64,000 nt of DNA, taken from Metaphire vulgaris (taxonomy: Eukaryota; Annelida; Clitellata; Crassiclitellata; Megascolecidae). The notes below the pieces were generated by a model that ran no database searches, was not told the DNA's origin, and was given only the letters and a program-made list of their open reading frames with translations. The stretch's first letter is position 1. The number at the start of each line of letters is the position of its first letter. Of this stretch, positions 33,274-44,544 are shown one piece after another. The DNA lies in NCBI GenBank assembly GCA_018105865.1, contig CM030861.1, forward strand, positions 5,080,684 to 5,144,683. The letters run 5' to 3'. Position numbers and translations under genes: made by a program.

Positions 33274-33566
33274 ACGACATGAAACCTTAACAGGCTGTTT
33301 TCAGAATTGTGGCTAAAGAATATTCAGTTTTCGAAAGGCGAGGCAAACATGGCTATGCCATAGTAAGTTATAAGCTTTGATCTAAATTTTGTGATCTAGA
33401 GTGTTCAACTCGACAATAATTGCAATATTATATTTGTGACCACGTAGATCCAAGTTCGCCAGGGAGAACTGCTGGAGGCATATGCTCTTTCCTCTCGAAA
33501 CAAACTGAGAAGATCCTCTAGATTTTCAAGGTCACCTGAAAATCACTAACTCAGGGGCACATAGCG

Positions 33567-35174
33567 ATGAGGGTGTCACGAACTTGTCAGAAATTTGCAT
33601 TTGCTGCTTCTCTTACAGTTCTCGCTATAGTAGTATTCACTCCAGGGCATTCCAATCCCCCAACTTCGCCACTTGGTAACACAGAACTTCTTCAGACATT
33701 CGATTCAGAACTGCCAAAGACCTTGGACAGGCTAGCAAAAGAAAATGCAATGCTCAATGCAAGAATTTTTCCAGACAAAAGCGAAGAACCTGTTGTTGAC
33801 TATCAGCAGCCACCACCTCCCAAGAAAAAAAAGTTAACATTCATACAGTCTGTGAAGAAATACAGAGATTCAGAGAAAAAGATTTTTCTCGCAACATTTG
33901 ACAGTTCTCATGTAGAACTGGCATTCAATCTGTACTTGACATCTTATTCATCGCTAAGAATCTCCAATTACTTATTTCTTGGGACAGATTCAAAAGCATG
34001 TAAATTGCTGAATAACTATGCATCCGTTAATTGCTTTGATTCTGAATTTAATGAAAGAGAAGGAAGCGTTGCGAGTCGATACGGTAGTCGAAGTTTCATA
34101 AGAAAGACCCATTACAAAACCCAAGTGACATTAGAAGCACTGCGTTTAGGATGCACTGTGATTATCGTGGATGTAGACATTGTCTTCTTTAAGAACCCGT
34201 TGAAATACCTCACATGCGAATCATGTGACATTCAAATTCAAGATGATTCATTTGAAGGAAACACTGGATTCTACATGGCGCGTCCAACACCGGCAAGCAT
34301 AACGTTGCATGAACAAGCACTGGCGCTTGGAAGAAACAGAACTGACCTTTCTAATCAGAAGACAGTGGACCGAACGATGGAATCTATGGTCAAGCAGAAA
34401 CGTATTAAGATGAAGATGTTGAGCTTAGACCAGTTCCCGTGTGGTTCCAAGTATTTTGAGAAGAAAAATATCATGTTCCTCGGTGATGGATATTGTAGCG
34501 AATGCGTTCTTGTTCACAATAACTGGATGGTGAGCAAAGAAGCAAAGATCTACCGTTTCAAAGAGAACGGGATGTGGGAGGTCGACTCAAACCGATACTA
34601 TTCCGATCCCAACAGAAAATACCTGACCTATGATAACCCAGTGGATTTTGGTGCAAATCGCACCAAGACATTGGAAACCGAGGCCTTGAAAATAGCTCTG
34701 TACCTGGGGCAGCTTCTCAATCGTACACTGATTCTACCGTCATTTCACTGTTACGGTTGCAAATATGGAGCATGCCGTAACATAAAAAAACATTGCGCTT
34801 TGAATACATTTTACAGAATCTCAACTTTTGACAAGTATTTTAAGGACAGCTACAGAGAACATGTTTTCCTGAATCATTCAAAAGTTCCGGATTCAGTGAA
34901 GAGGAATCAAAGTCCAACTTTCCTTATAAAGTCTAAGATATCTGTCGCCGCACTGAATGTTGCAAATCTACTCAAAGTTAAGACGCTCATCCCAAAAGAT
35001 TTGTCAACCGGTGCAACAAACTCGGAATTGATTTCGTGGTTTCGTGACACATACGACAAGCATTCCGTTTTAAGGTTTCATTCACTCTATGGGTCTATAT
35101 CATGGACAGGAAAACCAATTTTTAAAAACAAGGTTTCAGAATCATTAGTATCTACAGATTATCGCCAATACTGA
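33567..35174 (+). CDS. GT77-like nucleotide-sugar transferase, type II membrane protein
   Basis: This is an intact single-exon gene of 535 residues. The N-terminus has a signal anchor at about 10-26 and a stem rich in proline and lysine (to about 100). The catalytic domain starts around KKIFLATFDS and holds HYKTQVTLEALRLGCTVIIV followed by DVD at 202-204, the metal- and nucleotide-sugar-binding DxD. NTGFYMARPT then matches the conserved N-TGF-ARP segment of Nucleotid_trans (PF03407, GT77) enzymes such as plant xylosyl- and arabinosyltransferases. A second region (about 370-450) with LGQLLNRTLILPSFHCYGCK resembles fucosyltransferase-like folds and is cysteine-rich. An AATAAA lies about 100 bases after the stop. 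A Golgi glycosyltransferase is likely; donor and acceptor are unknown. Confidence 0.82.
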   Translation: MRVSRTCQKFAFAASLTVLAIVVFTPGHSNPPTSPLGNTELLQTFDSELPKTLDRLAKENAMLNARIFPDKSEEPVVDYQQPPPPKKKKLTFIQSVKKYRDSEKKIFLATFDSSHVELAFNLYLTSYSSLRISNYLFLGTDSKACKLLNNYASVNCFDSEFNEREGSVASRYGSRSFIRKTHYKTQVTLEALRLGCTVIIVDVDIVFFKNPLKYLTCESCDIQIQDDSFEGNTGFYMARPTPASITLHEQALALGRNRTDLSNQKTVDRTMESMVKQKRIKMKMLSLDQFPCGSKYFEKKNIMFLGDGYCSECVLVHNNWMVSKEAKIYRFKENGMWEVDSNRYYSDPNRKYLTYDNPVDFGANRTKTLETEALKIALYLGQLLNRTLILPSFHCYGCKYGACRNIKKHCALNTFYRISTFDKYFKDSYREHVFLNHSKVPDSVKRNQSPTFLIKSKISVAALNVANLLKVKTLIPKDLSTGATNSELISWFRDTYDKHSVLRFHSLYGSISWTGKPIFKNKVSESLVSTDYRQY

Positions 35175-35950
35175 ATAGGCTACTAAAACGAGACCGCAGT
35201 ATAGAGTTCAAGTATGGGGTATGTCGGGTTTTAAAGGTTCGCTCTGCTACAAGGGTCCAGCATCATAATAGATAATAAAATTAATAATCGTGGTCGTGTA
35301 TTTATACAGTAGACATTATTTGTAGTCGACAAATTATTCTCTCTTATACAATGAATTTAGTTATTGGATATTTTGCTTAAAAAGCTGTTTCTGTACTTAC
35401 AGTACGTTTCTTATACTTTATTAGAACTCAATTTTTATATTGTTGTTATTTAAAATATTTGAATATCAATTTATTAATTTTTTGCATACAATGGAATCTT
35501 AATCAAGGATTTCCATTAACTTGATAGCAAGTTAGTCTTGAATTACTGAAATTTTCTATTAAAGAAATAATGCATCTGCTTTGGACTTCTTACAAATAAA
35601 TTTTTAGCCGACGCTTTGTTGATAACATGAAGCGTTTGGCCAATATCTATTATTATCATTCATGGGTAAAATGGATCATTGCAAAATCTAAATCTTTGGT
35701 ATCGCAATATGCGATCGGTCTTCAAACACTGCATCAAACTATCTAAACTATCTAAATGATTCAAATGATCCACAGTGTTGCGGGTTCATACACTCCGAAT
35801 CTAGCTCGGGGTAGATGCCTGAAATTGCAAGGCTCTTTCCACAGAGCTCTCCAGTCCTCTTTATCTCCGACAACTTTCGAGAGATACGGAATTTCAAAGG
35901 GAATCTTTGGCATCGCAATATGCGATCGGTCTTCAAACACTGCAACAAAC
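35175..35950. repeat. 3' flank with a direct duplication of about 50 bp
   Basis: A 50-bp sequence containing TCGCAATATGCGATCGGTC and TTCAAACACTGC occurs at about 35700-35748. It occurs again at about 35912-35950, where it continues past the hAT at 37769-37785 with CAACAAACTATCTAAAC. The unit includes the palindrome CGCAATATGCG. No gene is visible between 35175 and 35690. Confidence 0.7.
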
Positions 35951-36163
35951 CAGACATGGGTCAATTACGTTTTAAGCAATTACAATTACATTACAATTAT
36001 ACGGATTTTTGCCAATTACAATTACAATTACAGCCAATTACATTGGGATAAATTACAATTACAAAGGTGTCAATTACAATTACAATTACTTTTCATTCCT
36101 CTTTCTGCTTCTTTTAATAAACTTAAGTGTCTAAAATAATTAACATAAATTAGTTCAACAAAG

Positions 36164-36436
36164 TCATATGCTACGCCTATTTAAAAAACCGTAACACAAA
36201 GTTTCACAAACCTGCAAATGAGTCAACAAATTCGAAGTAGCCTTTTTCGAGCATGACACTAATTCACCACACAACCGGCACTTCACTTTAACATTTGCAT
36301 TGGAAACAGCATTATTAAAGTCATCTGACTTTTCAAAATAATTCCATATTACTCCTGCTTGATTTACGCTCATCTTTACTGGCATTAAACTTTTATTCAC
36401 AAAAAAGCGCAGCTGCAGAACACAGGAAGTAGACAA
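36164..36436 (-). pseudogene. BED zinc-finger segment of a hAT transposase
   Basis: VIWNYFEKSDDFNNAVSNAN is followed by VKCRLCGELVSCSKKATSNL and LTHLQVC, a textbook BED finger (W-YF start, CxxC, then His). The start of the frame runs into the inserted hAT at 36441, and no catalytic domain remains in the element. Confidence 0.85.
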
Positions 36437-36440
36437 ATGA

Positions 36441-37293
36441 CAGTGATGTTAACAAGGACCGACCCCCCAAGGACGAGGATAAGGACAAGGACCAAGCCCC
36501 CAAGGACGAGGATAAGGACGAGGACTGACCCTCCAAGGACGAAGACATACTCCCCAAGCGCAAAGACCACACGGACTGACCTCTAAGGACGAGGATCAAG
36601 GATAAGGACAAGGACCGACCTCTGTCAAACCAAAAAGTCAGAAATGAAAAAAACAAAACCAATTTCAATTCGAATGATCGAATCGCAAAATTAGAAAAGC
36701 AAAAAAAGAATGTTGTAAAACATAATCTAGTCAACAGCAATGTTACATTTCAAATAAATAAGTGTTTCCGGCAGCTGATCAGTCATGCGCGCATGATGAG
36801 GTCTAATTATGAGACCACTGCGAAAACACTCGTTAAACTGGAGCAGGCGTCGCAGGGAAACAAAGAATTCTGTTAAAGAATCAATTCCTCTACTGGTATT
36901 ATAAAAGAAACTTCTCAACTGTTATTATAAAGAAAACTCCTCAAACTGGTATTATAAAGGAAACAATGACTACACATTTAGAGTAACTCAAAGCAAGTAT
37001 GTAGCCTAAATATAAATCCACATACTACTCTTAACTTGTAACATAATTATCAGAACAATTGAAAATGGTATACAAGCAATTTGGTCCTTATAAGGATTTT
37101 TCAAGGACTAAGTTACAAGGACCAGGACAAGGACTGATCTGCAAGGACGAGGATAAGGACGAGGACCGAGTCACCAAGGACAAGGATTAGGACGAGGATT
37201 GACTCCCCAAGGACCAGGACAAGGACAAGGACTTCAAATTGGTCCTTAAGGAGTCCTTAAGGACAAGGACCAGGACAAGGATTAACATCACTG
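36441..37293. mobile_element. nested hAT element with AAGGACGAGGA subterminal arrays
   Basis: The ends are CAGTGATGTTAAC and GATTAACATCACTG, flanked by ACAAATGA on both sides (36433-36440 and 37294-37301). About 190 bp at each end is an irregular array of AAGGACGAGGATAAGGAC-type words in both halves, mostly the same strand sense. A 72-bp direct repeat in the outer element (TAACCGTTGTGCTTTGACAA) follows at 37397 and 37488. Confidence 0.92.
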
Positions 37294-37784
37294 ACAAATG
37301 ATAAGCTGGCTCCCTTCCAATTTGAAAGGCAGTAAAAAGTAAATAAGTAAATTTTTGCATGGCAACTGACCAGAGCAGTGAGTCCATTTACCAATAACCG
37401 TTGTGCTTTGACAATTGACTAACCATCCAATGTATTCACTGCCATACAGACTGACAAGACTTCGGTTCATACATTCTAATACGCTATAACCGTTGTGCTT
37501 TGACAATTGACTAACCATCCAATGTATTCATTGCCATACAGACTGACAAGACTTCGGTTCATACATTCTAATACGCTATTAGAACTTATAAAACTCACAT
37601 TCCTGTAATTGGGTAAAACAATTACAAAAGCTCAATTACAATTACACACTTGACAAATACAATTACATGTAATTGAACTTCCCACAGATCAATTACAATT
37701 CCATTGGCCAAATGTAATTAATTACAATTTAAATACAATTCTAATTGTAATTAATTGAACCATGTCTGCAACAAACTATCTAAA

Positions 37785-38349
37785 CCAGGCATCTTTTTTT
37801 CACTGTGAATGACTGCATTATCGGACACCATATGCTGGAAACAGCATAGGATGGATGATTAGACCCGACGTCTTCGAGCCTCGAGGTCTTTCGGAATCTC
37901 AGGCAGCATAATTAAGGTCCACGTTATTCGATGCTCCGTGATCAGATGCTCCATGATCAGTTTTATTTTGTCCAACGGAATGAGGAATCTCACCACATTG
38001 AGTCTACAGTGATTTCTTGGATGTGACCGCCGCCCCTTCTGTACATTATGTCCTTCAACCAAGCAGCTGTGCAGTATCCCTTTCCTGTGGTTGATTCAGT
38101 GGCAAATGACTCGCACCCATTTCAGAACACCACATACCACCAGCAATATTGTCTACAACACATTCAGTTTCCTAGTGCTTCTGATGTTAAAGATTTGAAA
38201 TGCTCCTCAAATATACGATAGAAAATTCTGTAAATGCAATTTGGTAATTGAATATATTTTAGCAGCGCATATCCAGTTTTACTAAGTTTATTTAAGTGCC
38301 AACTTAGAAAGTGAGACAAGTCATTTCACTTTTGAGAGGAACGCATTTA
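37785..38349. other. non-coding stretch
   Basis: No gene or terminal repeat recognised; open frames are short. Confidence 0.4.
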
Positions 38350-38357
38350 GAGTTGCA

Positions 38358-39636
38358 CAGTGTTGGGTAATTTACTTTATTTGTATCTAGTCACAGTTAC
38401 AAGTAACTTTGTATAAAGGTAACTAGTTACAGTTGCTAGTTACTTTTCAAATAAAGTAATTAGTTACAGTTACTTGAGAAGTAACTAGTTATAGTTGCAG
38501 TAATGCAGTTTCTTGTAGCTAATTCGAAACAATTGCACATGACAATAATTATAGTAACACGAATATTTTATATATTAGGCTTGTGAAAAGCAACAACTAA
38601 TACAGTTCAATATGTGCTGAAAAGGCTATTGAAGAGGTTTGCTTTTTTGACACTTATATTTTGCTATTTCATTATACCAATAATATTTAAGAATAAAGGT
38701 TGTTTCATGTACATTTTCATTCTGCTCATTGTTCAACATTATTAATTTGTCGTAAGTAGTTTACCGAAACAAACAGTTCATAATAGGCCTAAGCATATAC
38801 AGAAACCAGAAGTAACAATCTAATACAGTTCAATACTCTAAAAGTATAAAAGTTACAATCTGAAGTCGAAAACACTATAAAGGTTGCATTATGAAGCTAA
38901 AAATATGCTACAAGTGACCTTATCGAGCCAAAAAAATTAACCTAAAAAGAAACCTATTGGCTCTCAACAAAGGCTACTGCTCAAGGTGCTCGTCTTCCAT
39001 CCTGTTGTGCCTCGAGGTCAGAATATGACCTCCTAAACTAAATAAGTATTCTATTAGTGCACTAGATGATAGCGGCGTACTGTTGTATTGCGTATTTTTA
39101 ATTTTATGAATAACTGCTTAATCAATGGCACCTTCTTTGGGCTTTTTAAAGCTGGTGACGGATCACTCAGATACAACTCTACTTGAGCTGTTTTCTCTGT
39201 TCTTAGCAACTTAGGTTCATCAAATCAAAAAGTCCAACATTTTGCTAACTACTGTATGTGTTGAAGCGCCAGCCGGCTAATAGCAAAGTACATGTAAGGA
39301 AGGAACTGACAAAGAAATGATTCTTAGAAATAAACATAGATCTACGCTATTCTGCGGACCGGTGGTCCCCAATGCACGTGGACACTGGACAGCGCCATAG
39401 TTTACAGATTCAGGATCTATGGCTCTGCATGTGATCATCTTGACACGCTGATACTAATAGAGATAAAAATAACTTGCAAAGTAACTATACCAATTCAGTT
39501 ACAGTTATCAAGAAAATTATCTTAGCTACAATTACTAGTTACATTTCAAAAATGTATCTAGTTACAGTAACAGCAAATTGTAACTAAGTTACAGTAGGCT
39601 AGCTTAGTTACAGTAACTCGTTACTATCCGACACTA
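38358..39636. mobile_element. non-autonomous hAT element rich in GTAACTAGTTAC words
   Basis: The left end is CAGTGTTGGGTAATTTAC; the right end TTACTATCCGACACTA is an eroded match. The flanks GAGTTGCA (38350-38357) and GAGTTGTA (39637-39644) agree at seven of eight bases. Both subterminal regions are dense in GTAACTAGTTACAGTT palindromic words, likely transposase-binding repeats. No coding remnant is seen. Confidence 0.85.
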
Positions 39637-39747
39637 GAGTTGTATTAGACATTTCAATGGCCTGTAGTCGTGATAGGAAGCTGTAACAATTTGCTACTTG
39701 TCCTCTAGAGGAGAAAGGTTGTCGACAAAATGTCAGAGAGGTGTTGC

Positions 39748-40823
39748 CAGTGTTGTATAAAATACTTTTTAAAAGTATTTCCATTAAAAAATACAAAATA
39801 CATTTTAAAATGTATTTCAAATTCTTTGTCTCAAATACTTCTGAGAGGAAAGCAAAATACAAAATACAAAATACAATTTCAGAAATGTATTTCAAATACA
39901 AAATACTTTCACGGCCCCATGACAATCGACAACAGTGTAAAGGGATTAATAGTCTCTAATTCCAAGTGTTTTAATAAGTGTAATAAGGTAAGTGTAATAA
40001 CATTGAAACAAAAGCAGTGCCTGTCTAGCGTCTACATCCAACTCTCAACAGTCAACACTACAGTCAAGGTAACAGCAGAAATGGCAGAATGAAACATTTT
40101 TATTTCTGCTAAGACAGCTGCTACAGTCAGATTAAATCAGTGTTCTTTAAGTTAGCTATAACATTAACTGAAAACCTCGAATAACTGGGGAGGATGGCTC
40201 TTAACTGTAACTGTAACTGTAACTCAAGCTGAAAAGTGATTAATAACTTTTGCTATAACTGTAATAAAAAGTGTAAAAGTTAAGAAATAGAAAAGTTATT
40301 GAAACTGAAAACTAATTTTATAAGTATGAGTAATTATCAGTAACACGGTCTTTTGTGTCAGCTGTATTTGTGGGTCACGATTGAGGACTCAAGTTCAGAC
40401 AAAGCTTAGTATTAAACAGTCTTGAAGTTCAGACCTCATATAAACAGGGTTGTTATTGAACTAAATTGCACTCAATGAACTGGACAAGGTGTCGCTTGGC
40501 TGCTTAATGCGGTCCACATTTCATTGTTCACACTTATCCAGTTTGTGGAAATTTGACACTTTAGACATTCAGTCACAACTTTGTCCCATCTTGTTTTTTC
40601 AGCAAAGTGTGTGCCATCTAGTTGCTTACTTTTAATAAAGTATAGAAAATTATTTTGACTGTGTAAATTGTATTTCAAATACACAAAATACTCCTGAAAT
40701 GTATTTGAAATACAAAATACAAAATACTTTCTCAGTGACTATAAAATACAAAATACAAAATACAGCAAATGTATTTCAAATACGTATTTCAAATACTTGT
40801 ATTTCAAATACTATACAACACTG
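39748..40823. mobile_element. non-autonomous hAT element rich in AAATACAAAATAC words
   Basis: The ends are CAGTGTTGTATAAAATAC and AAATACTATACAACACTG, with perfect 8-bp flanks GGTGTTGC (39740-39747 and 40824-40831). Subterminal arrays of CAAATACAAAATAC occur at both ends. It shares its first nine terminal bases with the 13493-18957 element but has a different interior. Confidence 0.93.
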
Positions 40824-41151
40824 GGTGTTGCACGACGTCTGGTGACCCGGCGATAACATCCTTCCCTCCTCGAGTGATCGCCGCGACGTCAAGCATCGTA
40901 AAAGTTTATCGATAGCTTGCCTGCTTATAATGTAGAAACCGGAAACTGCGCTGATTGCAAGTCACCGATGAGGTCGATGATTTTATGACGCAGGTCGATG
41001 TGTTATCAGTGCGGCATATGCACGAGGCATTTTTATATCTTCATACTTCTGCTGCATAAATAAACTATGCACTAGTTGCTTCGAGTAATCGCAGTCGCCA
41101 GAGTACCGTAAGATTTGCTCACTCTGCCAATAAATTTCAGATGAATAGGCC

Positions 41152-41412
41152 TTCTTCTTCTTCTTCTTCTTCTTCTTCTTCTTCTTCTTCTTCTTCTTCT
41201 TCTTCTTCTTCTTCTTCAGGTGTCGTGTATTTCTACGTTGACGACTATGGACTTCCATTTCTCTCTGTTGTGTGTTGCTTGTATGAGTTCTAATTCTGTA
41301 GTTACTCCCTTTACATCAGTCAGTAAACTGCTGATATACGTCATTCTTTGTCTTCCTCTTGATCTTTTGCCTTCGAATTTTCCAGTAGTTACCAGGTTAT
41401 CCTTCTTACTAG
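41152..41412 (-). mobile_element. RTE-like LINE 3' end with (GAA)n tail
   Basis: On the minus strand a degenerate frame reads GKFEGKRSRGRQRMTYIS and EREKWKSIV-like sequence, the C-terminal end of RTE-type LINE proteins. It is followed directly by the (GAA)n run that appears as CTT repeats at 41152-41217. The microsatellite is therefore the LINE's 3' tail. Confidence 0.65.
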
Positions 41413-41844
41413 CAAAATAAGATTATCACATTCGTAAAGCAAGAAAATAAAACAAATTATTATTGTGCTAACGTAGTACATTAGGCCTCTATAATCCATA
41501 GGCCTACGCTATAGCATATCTGGACATCAACATGGCCTCTAAGCGAAGACCTAATGACTGAGGCAATTTTACCAATTACTTTCTTGCAGTGTATAATGCT
41601 GCACGGCATTCTGAATTTGAACAAATCAGACTACTAACTAGCGCATGAGAATTTAGTGATAAATCACTTAATCGAAAGCTCTAATGATGCATAAGAAATC
41701 TGAAAAATGAAATGAATTTGTTTTCGTCTATGCTCAATAGATTCTAAAGACAAAAGGTAAAGACAAAATCATTTTCCATGCATGATGCTCTTACATTAAT
41801 TTAATCTAGTTAGGCCTTCAAAAAGTGTTATTTTCAGTCACTTG

Positions 41845-42030
41845 AATGGGGCTAATGTTGTATGGAACGCCCTACCTAACAACGCGTCTATATAATCTAA
41901 CCTCGAATTGCTTGCAAAGAAACTTAAGACGTACTTGTTTGATATATCGTATAAGTGCAGAATGTAAAGTGCTCTTGACTTTGGCCTTCAGCTATGATTA
42001 TTGCGCTATATAGATTACATTTTAAAATAA
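41845..42030 (+). mobile_element. CR1-like LINE 3' end
   Basis: The plus strand reads VWNALPNNASI, then LAKKLKTYLFDISYK and stop, followed by a GCGCTATATAGATTAC tail. This is the usual end of CR1-group LINE proteins. Bases 41413-41844 hold nothing I recognise. Confidence 0.6.
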
Positions 42031-42059
42031 CATATTAAACAAGACATAACATTTGGTGT

Positions 42060-43530
42060 TCTACCGTGTCGAATGCCTTCTTGAAGTCTATGAAGCAGTT
42101 TTATATTAGTTTGTTCTTTCTTCAAGATTTCTCAGCTAAGAGTCTCAATATCAGTATTTGCTGTGTGGTGCTTCTGTCTTTTCGAAATCCTGTCTGCTCA
42201 TCTCCCAGGTATGGTTCTATGCTGGTCTGTAGACGATCGAGCAAAAACATGGTACAAAACAAGGAGACCCAGTTTCAACCGTAAATTTCATCCATATATC
42301 GAAATGATAATGGATGTAGCCTAGAAGAGAACAAGAGAAAATGGGTCAAGATCAGTGGGGAGATGGTGAACAACATGACATTCGCAGATGGCATAGACCT
42401 GCTAGATGGAGAAATCGAAAACTTACAATCGAGCCTCAACAGTGTGTTAGAAGCTGCAGAATCTATGGAACTGACGGTAAATATAATAAAACAAAAGAAA
42501 TGGTATTTGGAAAACAAGAATGCACTGAGAACGTGTGACAGTCAACGAAGACAAAATTGCACACGTAACAGAATTCGAATACCTTGGGAGTCTGCTGACA
42601 TGGGATAACGACTGCAGCCAGGAGATAAAAAAAGAATAGCAAAAGTGACAGGAGCAATGGCAGGCTTTAACACAATATGGAAAAGTCATGAAAGTCGAGA
42701 CCTAAGGGGCTGTCCATTAATTACGTCAACAATTTAGGGGAGGGGTTTGGAAAAGTTTGACAGTTGTTGACAGGAGGGAGAGGGGGTTAAGAGAAGTTGA
42801 CGTCAACAATTTCACTTTTTACAAATAATCAAAAAATAGGAAATTTCATGGAATACTACTTATTACAATGGAAAAAGCATGGCAAAATGGGTCATCACCG
42901 CCACATTTTGACACCCGATGATCAAAAAAGGGAAAAAATGCTCATCACCACAAAAAATAATAACCTTGTTATTGGGACCTGTCATTGATCTTGAGGGTCA
43001 ACAATTTTTGACGTAATTATGGGGGGTAAGTGAAAGTTGACAGTTGTTGACAAGGGAGAAGGGGGTCAAAAATTGCCCAAAATTGTTGACATATAAAATG
43101 GACAGCCCCTAACTGGAGATACTAAAAACATGCCTCTTCAGCATACTACTCTACGCATCAGAAACCTGGACCATAAAGAAAAGATACCAAGAACGACTAC
43201 AGGTCTTTGAATTTAAATGCTGTAGGAGAATCTTGAACATCAGATGGCAGCAGAAAATAAAGAACACAACGATACGAGAAAGAATCAAAAACAAAGCAAA
43301 CATCATGCAATCTTGATACGGAGAAAATGAACTTCTTACGGCACGTATGCAGGATGGAAGACAACAGACTGATGAAGAAGATTATGCTAGGAACAATGGA
43401 TGGAGAAAATCGAAGATGCTGACCGAGAAGGGAGTGGTTAGACGATATCGTGGATTGAGGAACGCACTACTCTGAAGAATGTGGAGATGAAGAATGAAGA
43501 TACACTGACTTTCTGGAGATTTAATAACTG
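42060..43530 (+). mobile_element. RTE-like LINE with 5' inversion, interrupted by a MITE
   Basis: Bases 42060-42245 encode the reverse transcriptase start on the minus strand (GDEQTGFRKDRSTTQQI and FIDFKKAFDTV). From 42246 the later part runs on the plus strand: NNMTFADGIDLL (degenerate FADD box), LYASETWTIKK and RRILNIRWQQ. An inverted 5' part joined to a sense 3' part is the signature of twin priming. Several stops and frameshifts are present. A MITE sits at 42706-43109. Confidence 0.8.
42706..43109. mobile_element. MITE, GGGGCTGTCCATTAATTA termini (copy 2)
   Basis: It has the same termini and interior as 29212-29620. Here TAA flanks both sides (42703-42705 and 43110-43112), and joining the flanks restores the LINE sequence (RDL then EILKTCLFSILLYASETW). 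A 3-bp TAA/TTA duplication suggests the PIF/Harbinger superfamily, but the terminus alone does not prove it. Confidence 0.85.
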
Positions 43531-44114
43531 GGCCTGCTCACAAGCTTATGAAGAGCCAGGGGCGCCCACAGATGGGGGGAGGAAGCAAATGCTTCCTAAA
43601 AAACTAGGGGAAGGAAATTCCCCCTCTGAGTTTTGGTATCACGTTAGAGTAGCACAGAGAAGGGGGAAGCTGCTTCCAGTAGCCAGGGGAGATGGGCGCC
43701 TTTGTGTAGAGCAAATCTTCTCACTGTGTGGGTGGTTAACAGCTGACCGAAGGAATCATCTCACAAAAAATTAGAAATGAGAGTCTTCTTAAATTTAAAT
43801 GCACATTTGATTTAACTTAGTTATTTAACTTAACTTTGTCATTAACATCGGCTGGTACTATTCACTCTGTCAGCACTTTAGGGGTTACTGATAGTCAAAT
43901 ATCCGAGAAATTGCCCAAAAGAAGTATAAGAACTGCCAAAAGTATAAAAACTGACAAGACTACATCAAATTTTCAGTTTTTTGAAATTTTTAGCGGGAAA
44001 TTCTGTCTTTTCTCTCAAAACGTTCACTGGTAACAACACTTAGCACGACTCTTACTGACATCGGGTAATTGTGGCAGTGACGCAGACTAGAAATTTTCAA
44101 ATAATTCGCAAACT
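43531..44114. other. non-coding stretch with a G-rich repeat
   Basis: CAGGGGCGCCCACAGATGGG at about 43557 and CAGGGGAGATGGGCGCC at about 43684, with paired GGAAGCAAATGCTTCC words, suggest a small inverted-repeat element of about 150 bp. Its true ends are unclear. No gene is visible. Confidence 0.35.
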
Positions 44115-44199
44115 TTCGTTATTGTGCTTGCGAACTTTTAAGCTTTAGTCCAGGGGTGTGATGGACTAAAGCTTAAAAGTTCGCAAGCACAATAACGAA
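44115..44199. repeat. perfect 38-bp inverted repeat with 9-bp spacer
   Basis: Arms 44115-44152 and 44162-44199 are exact reverse complements, reading TTCGTTATTGTGCTTGCGAA onward to TTTAGTCCA. The spacer is GGGGTGTGA. Starting at 44151 the sequence reads CAGGGGTGTGATGG, which looks like a hAT terminus, so the left arm may be an inverted copy of its subterminal sequence. Repeated CGAACCG words follow to about 44270. Confidence 0.95.
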
Positions 44200-44544
44200 C
44201 CGTTTGTTAAAAATTCCGACCGGTTCGGCTGAACCGTTTTTTTAAATGACGACTATATCAACGAACCGTCTCCTTGCTTACTGGGCTGGTTTTCGTTCTC
44301 ATGAATACGTGTGGAAAACCTTTCAGCTTTTGGATCGACACTTGCTTTTTAGGTGGTTGCCGGTCTTGTAACCCAGCGGCATTCAAATGTTACTCTACCA
44401 TGACTATAATTACAGCGGATGCGGTTTATTGGTTAACACTTAAAAGAACCCACTCTGTCTTGAGGCGCTTGTGCTTCCAATTACAAGTACATTAGGTAAG
44501 TAAGTAAGAAGACATTAAATATTAAAAATTATAATAAAATACAT

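Larger units (their letters stand above)
35951..37768 (-). mobile_element. hAT element with BED-finger remnant, perfect 8-bp target duplication
   Basis: The ends are CAGACATGGGTCAATTAC and TAATTGAACCATGTCTG, flanked by CAACAAAC on both sides (35943-35950 and 37769-37776). Subterminal regions are made of AATTACAATTACA repeats. A minus-strand BED finger lies at 36164-36436. A second hAT sits at 36441-37293. Confidence 0.92.

Noticed and set aside
36393..36740. 115-codon Ser/Leu-rich minus-strand frame
   Set aside because: It is a translation of the AAGGACGAGGA array of a hAT element.
40983..41258. Open frame with a long poly-Lys run (minus)
   Set aside because: The run is the (GAA)n LINE tail; flanks do not form a protein.
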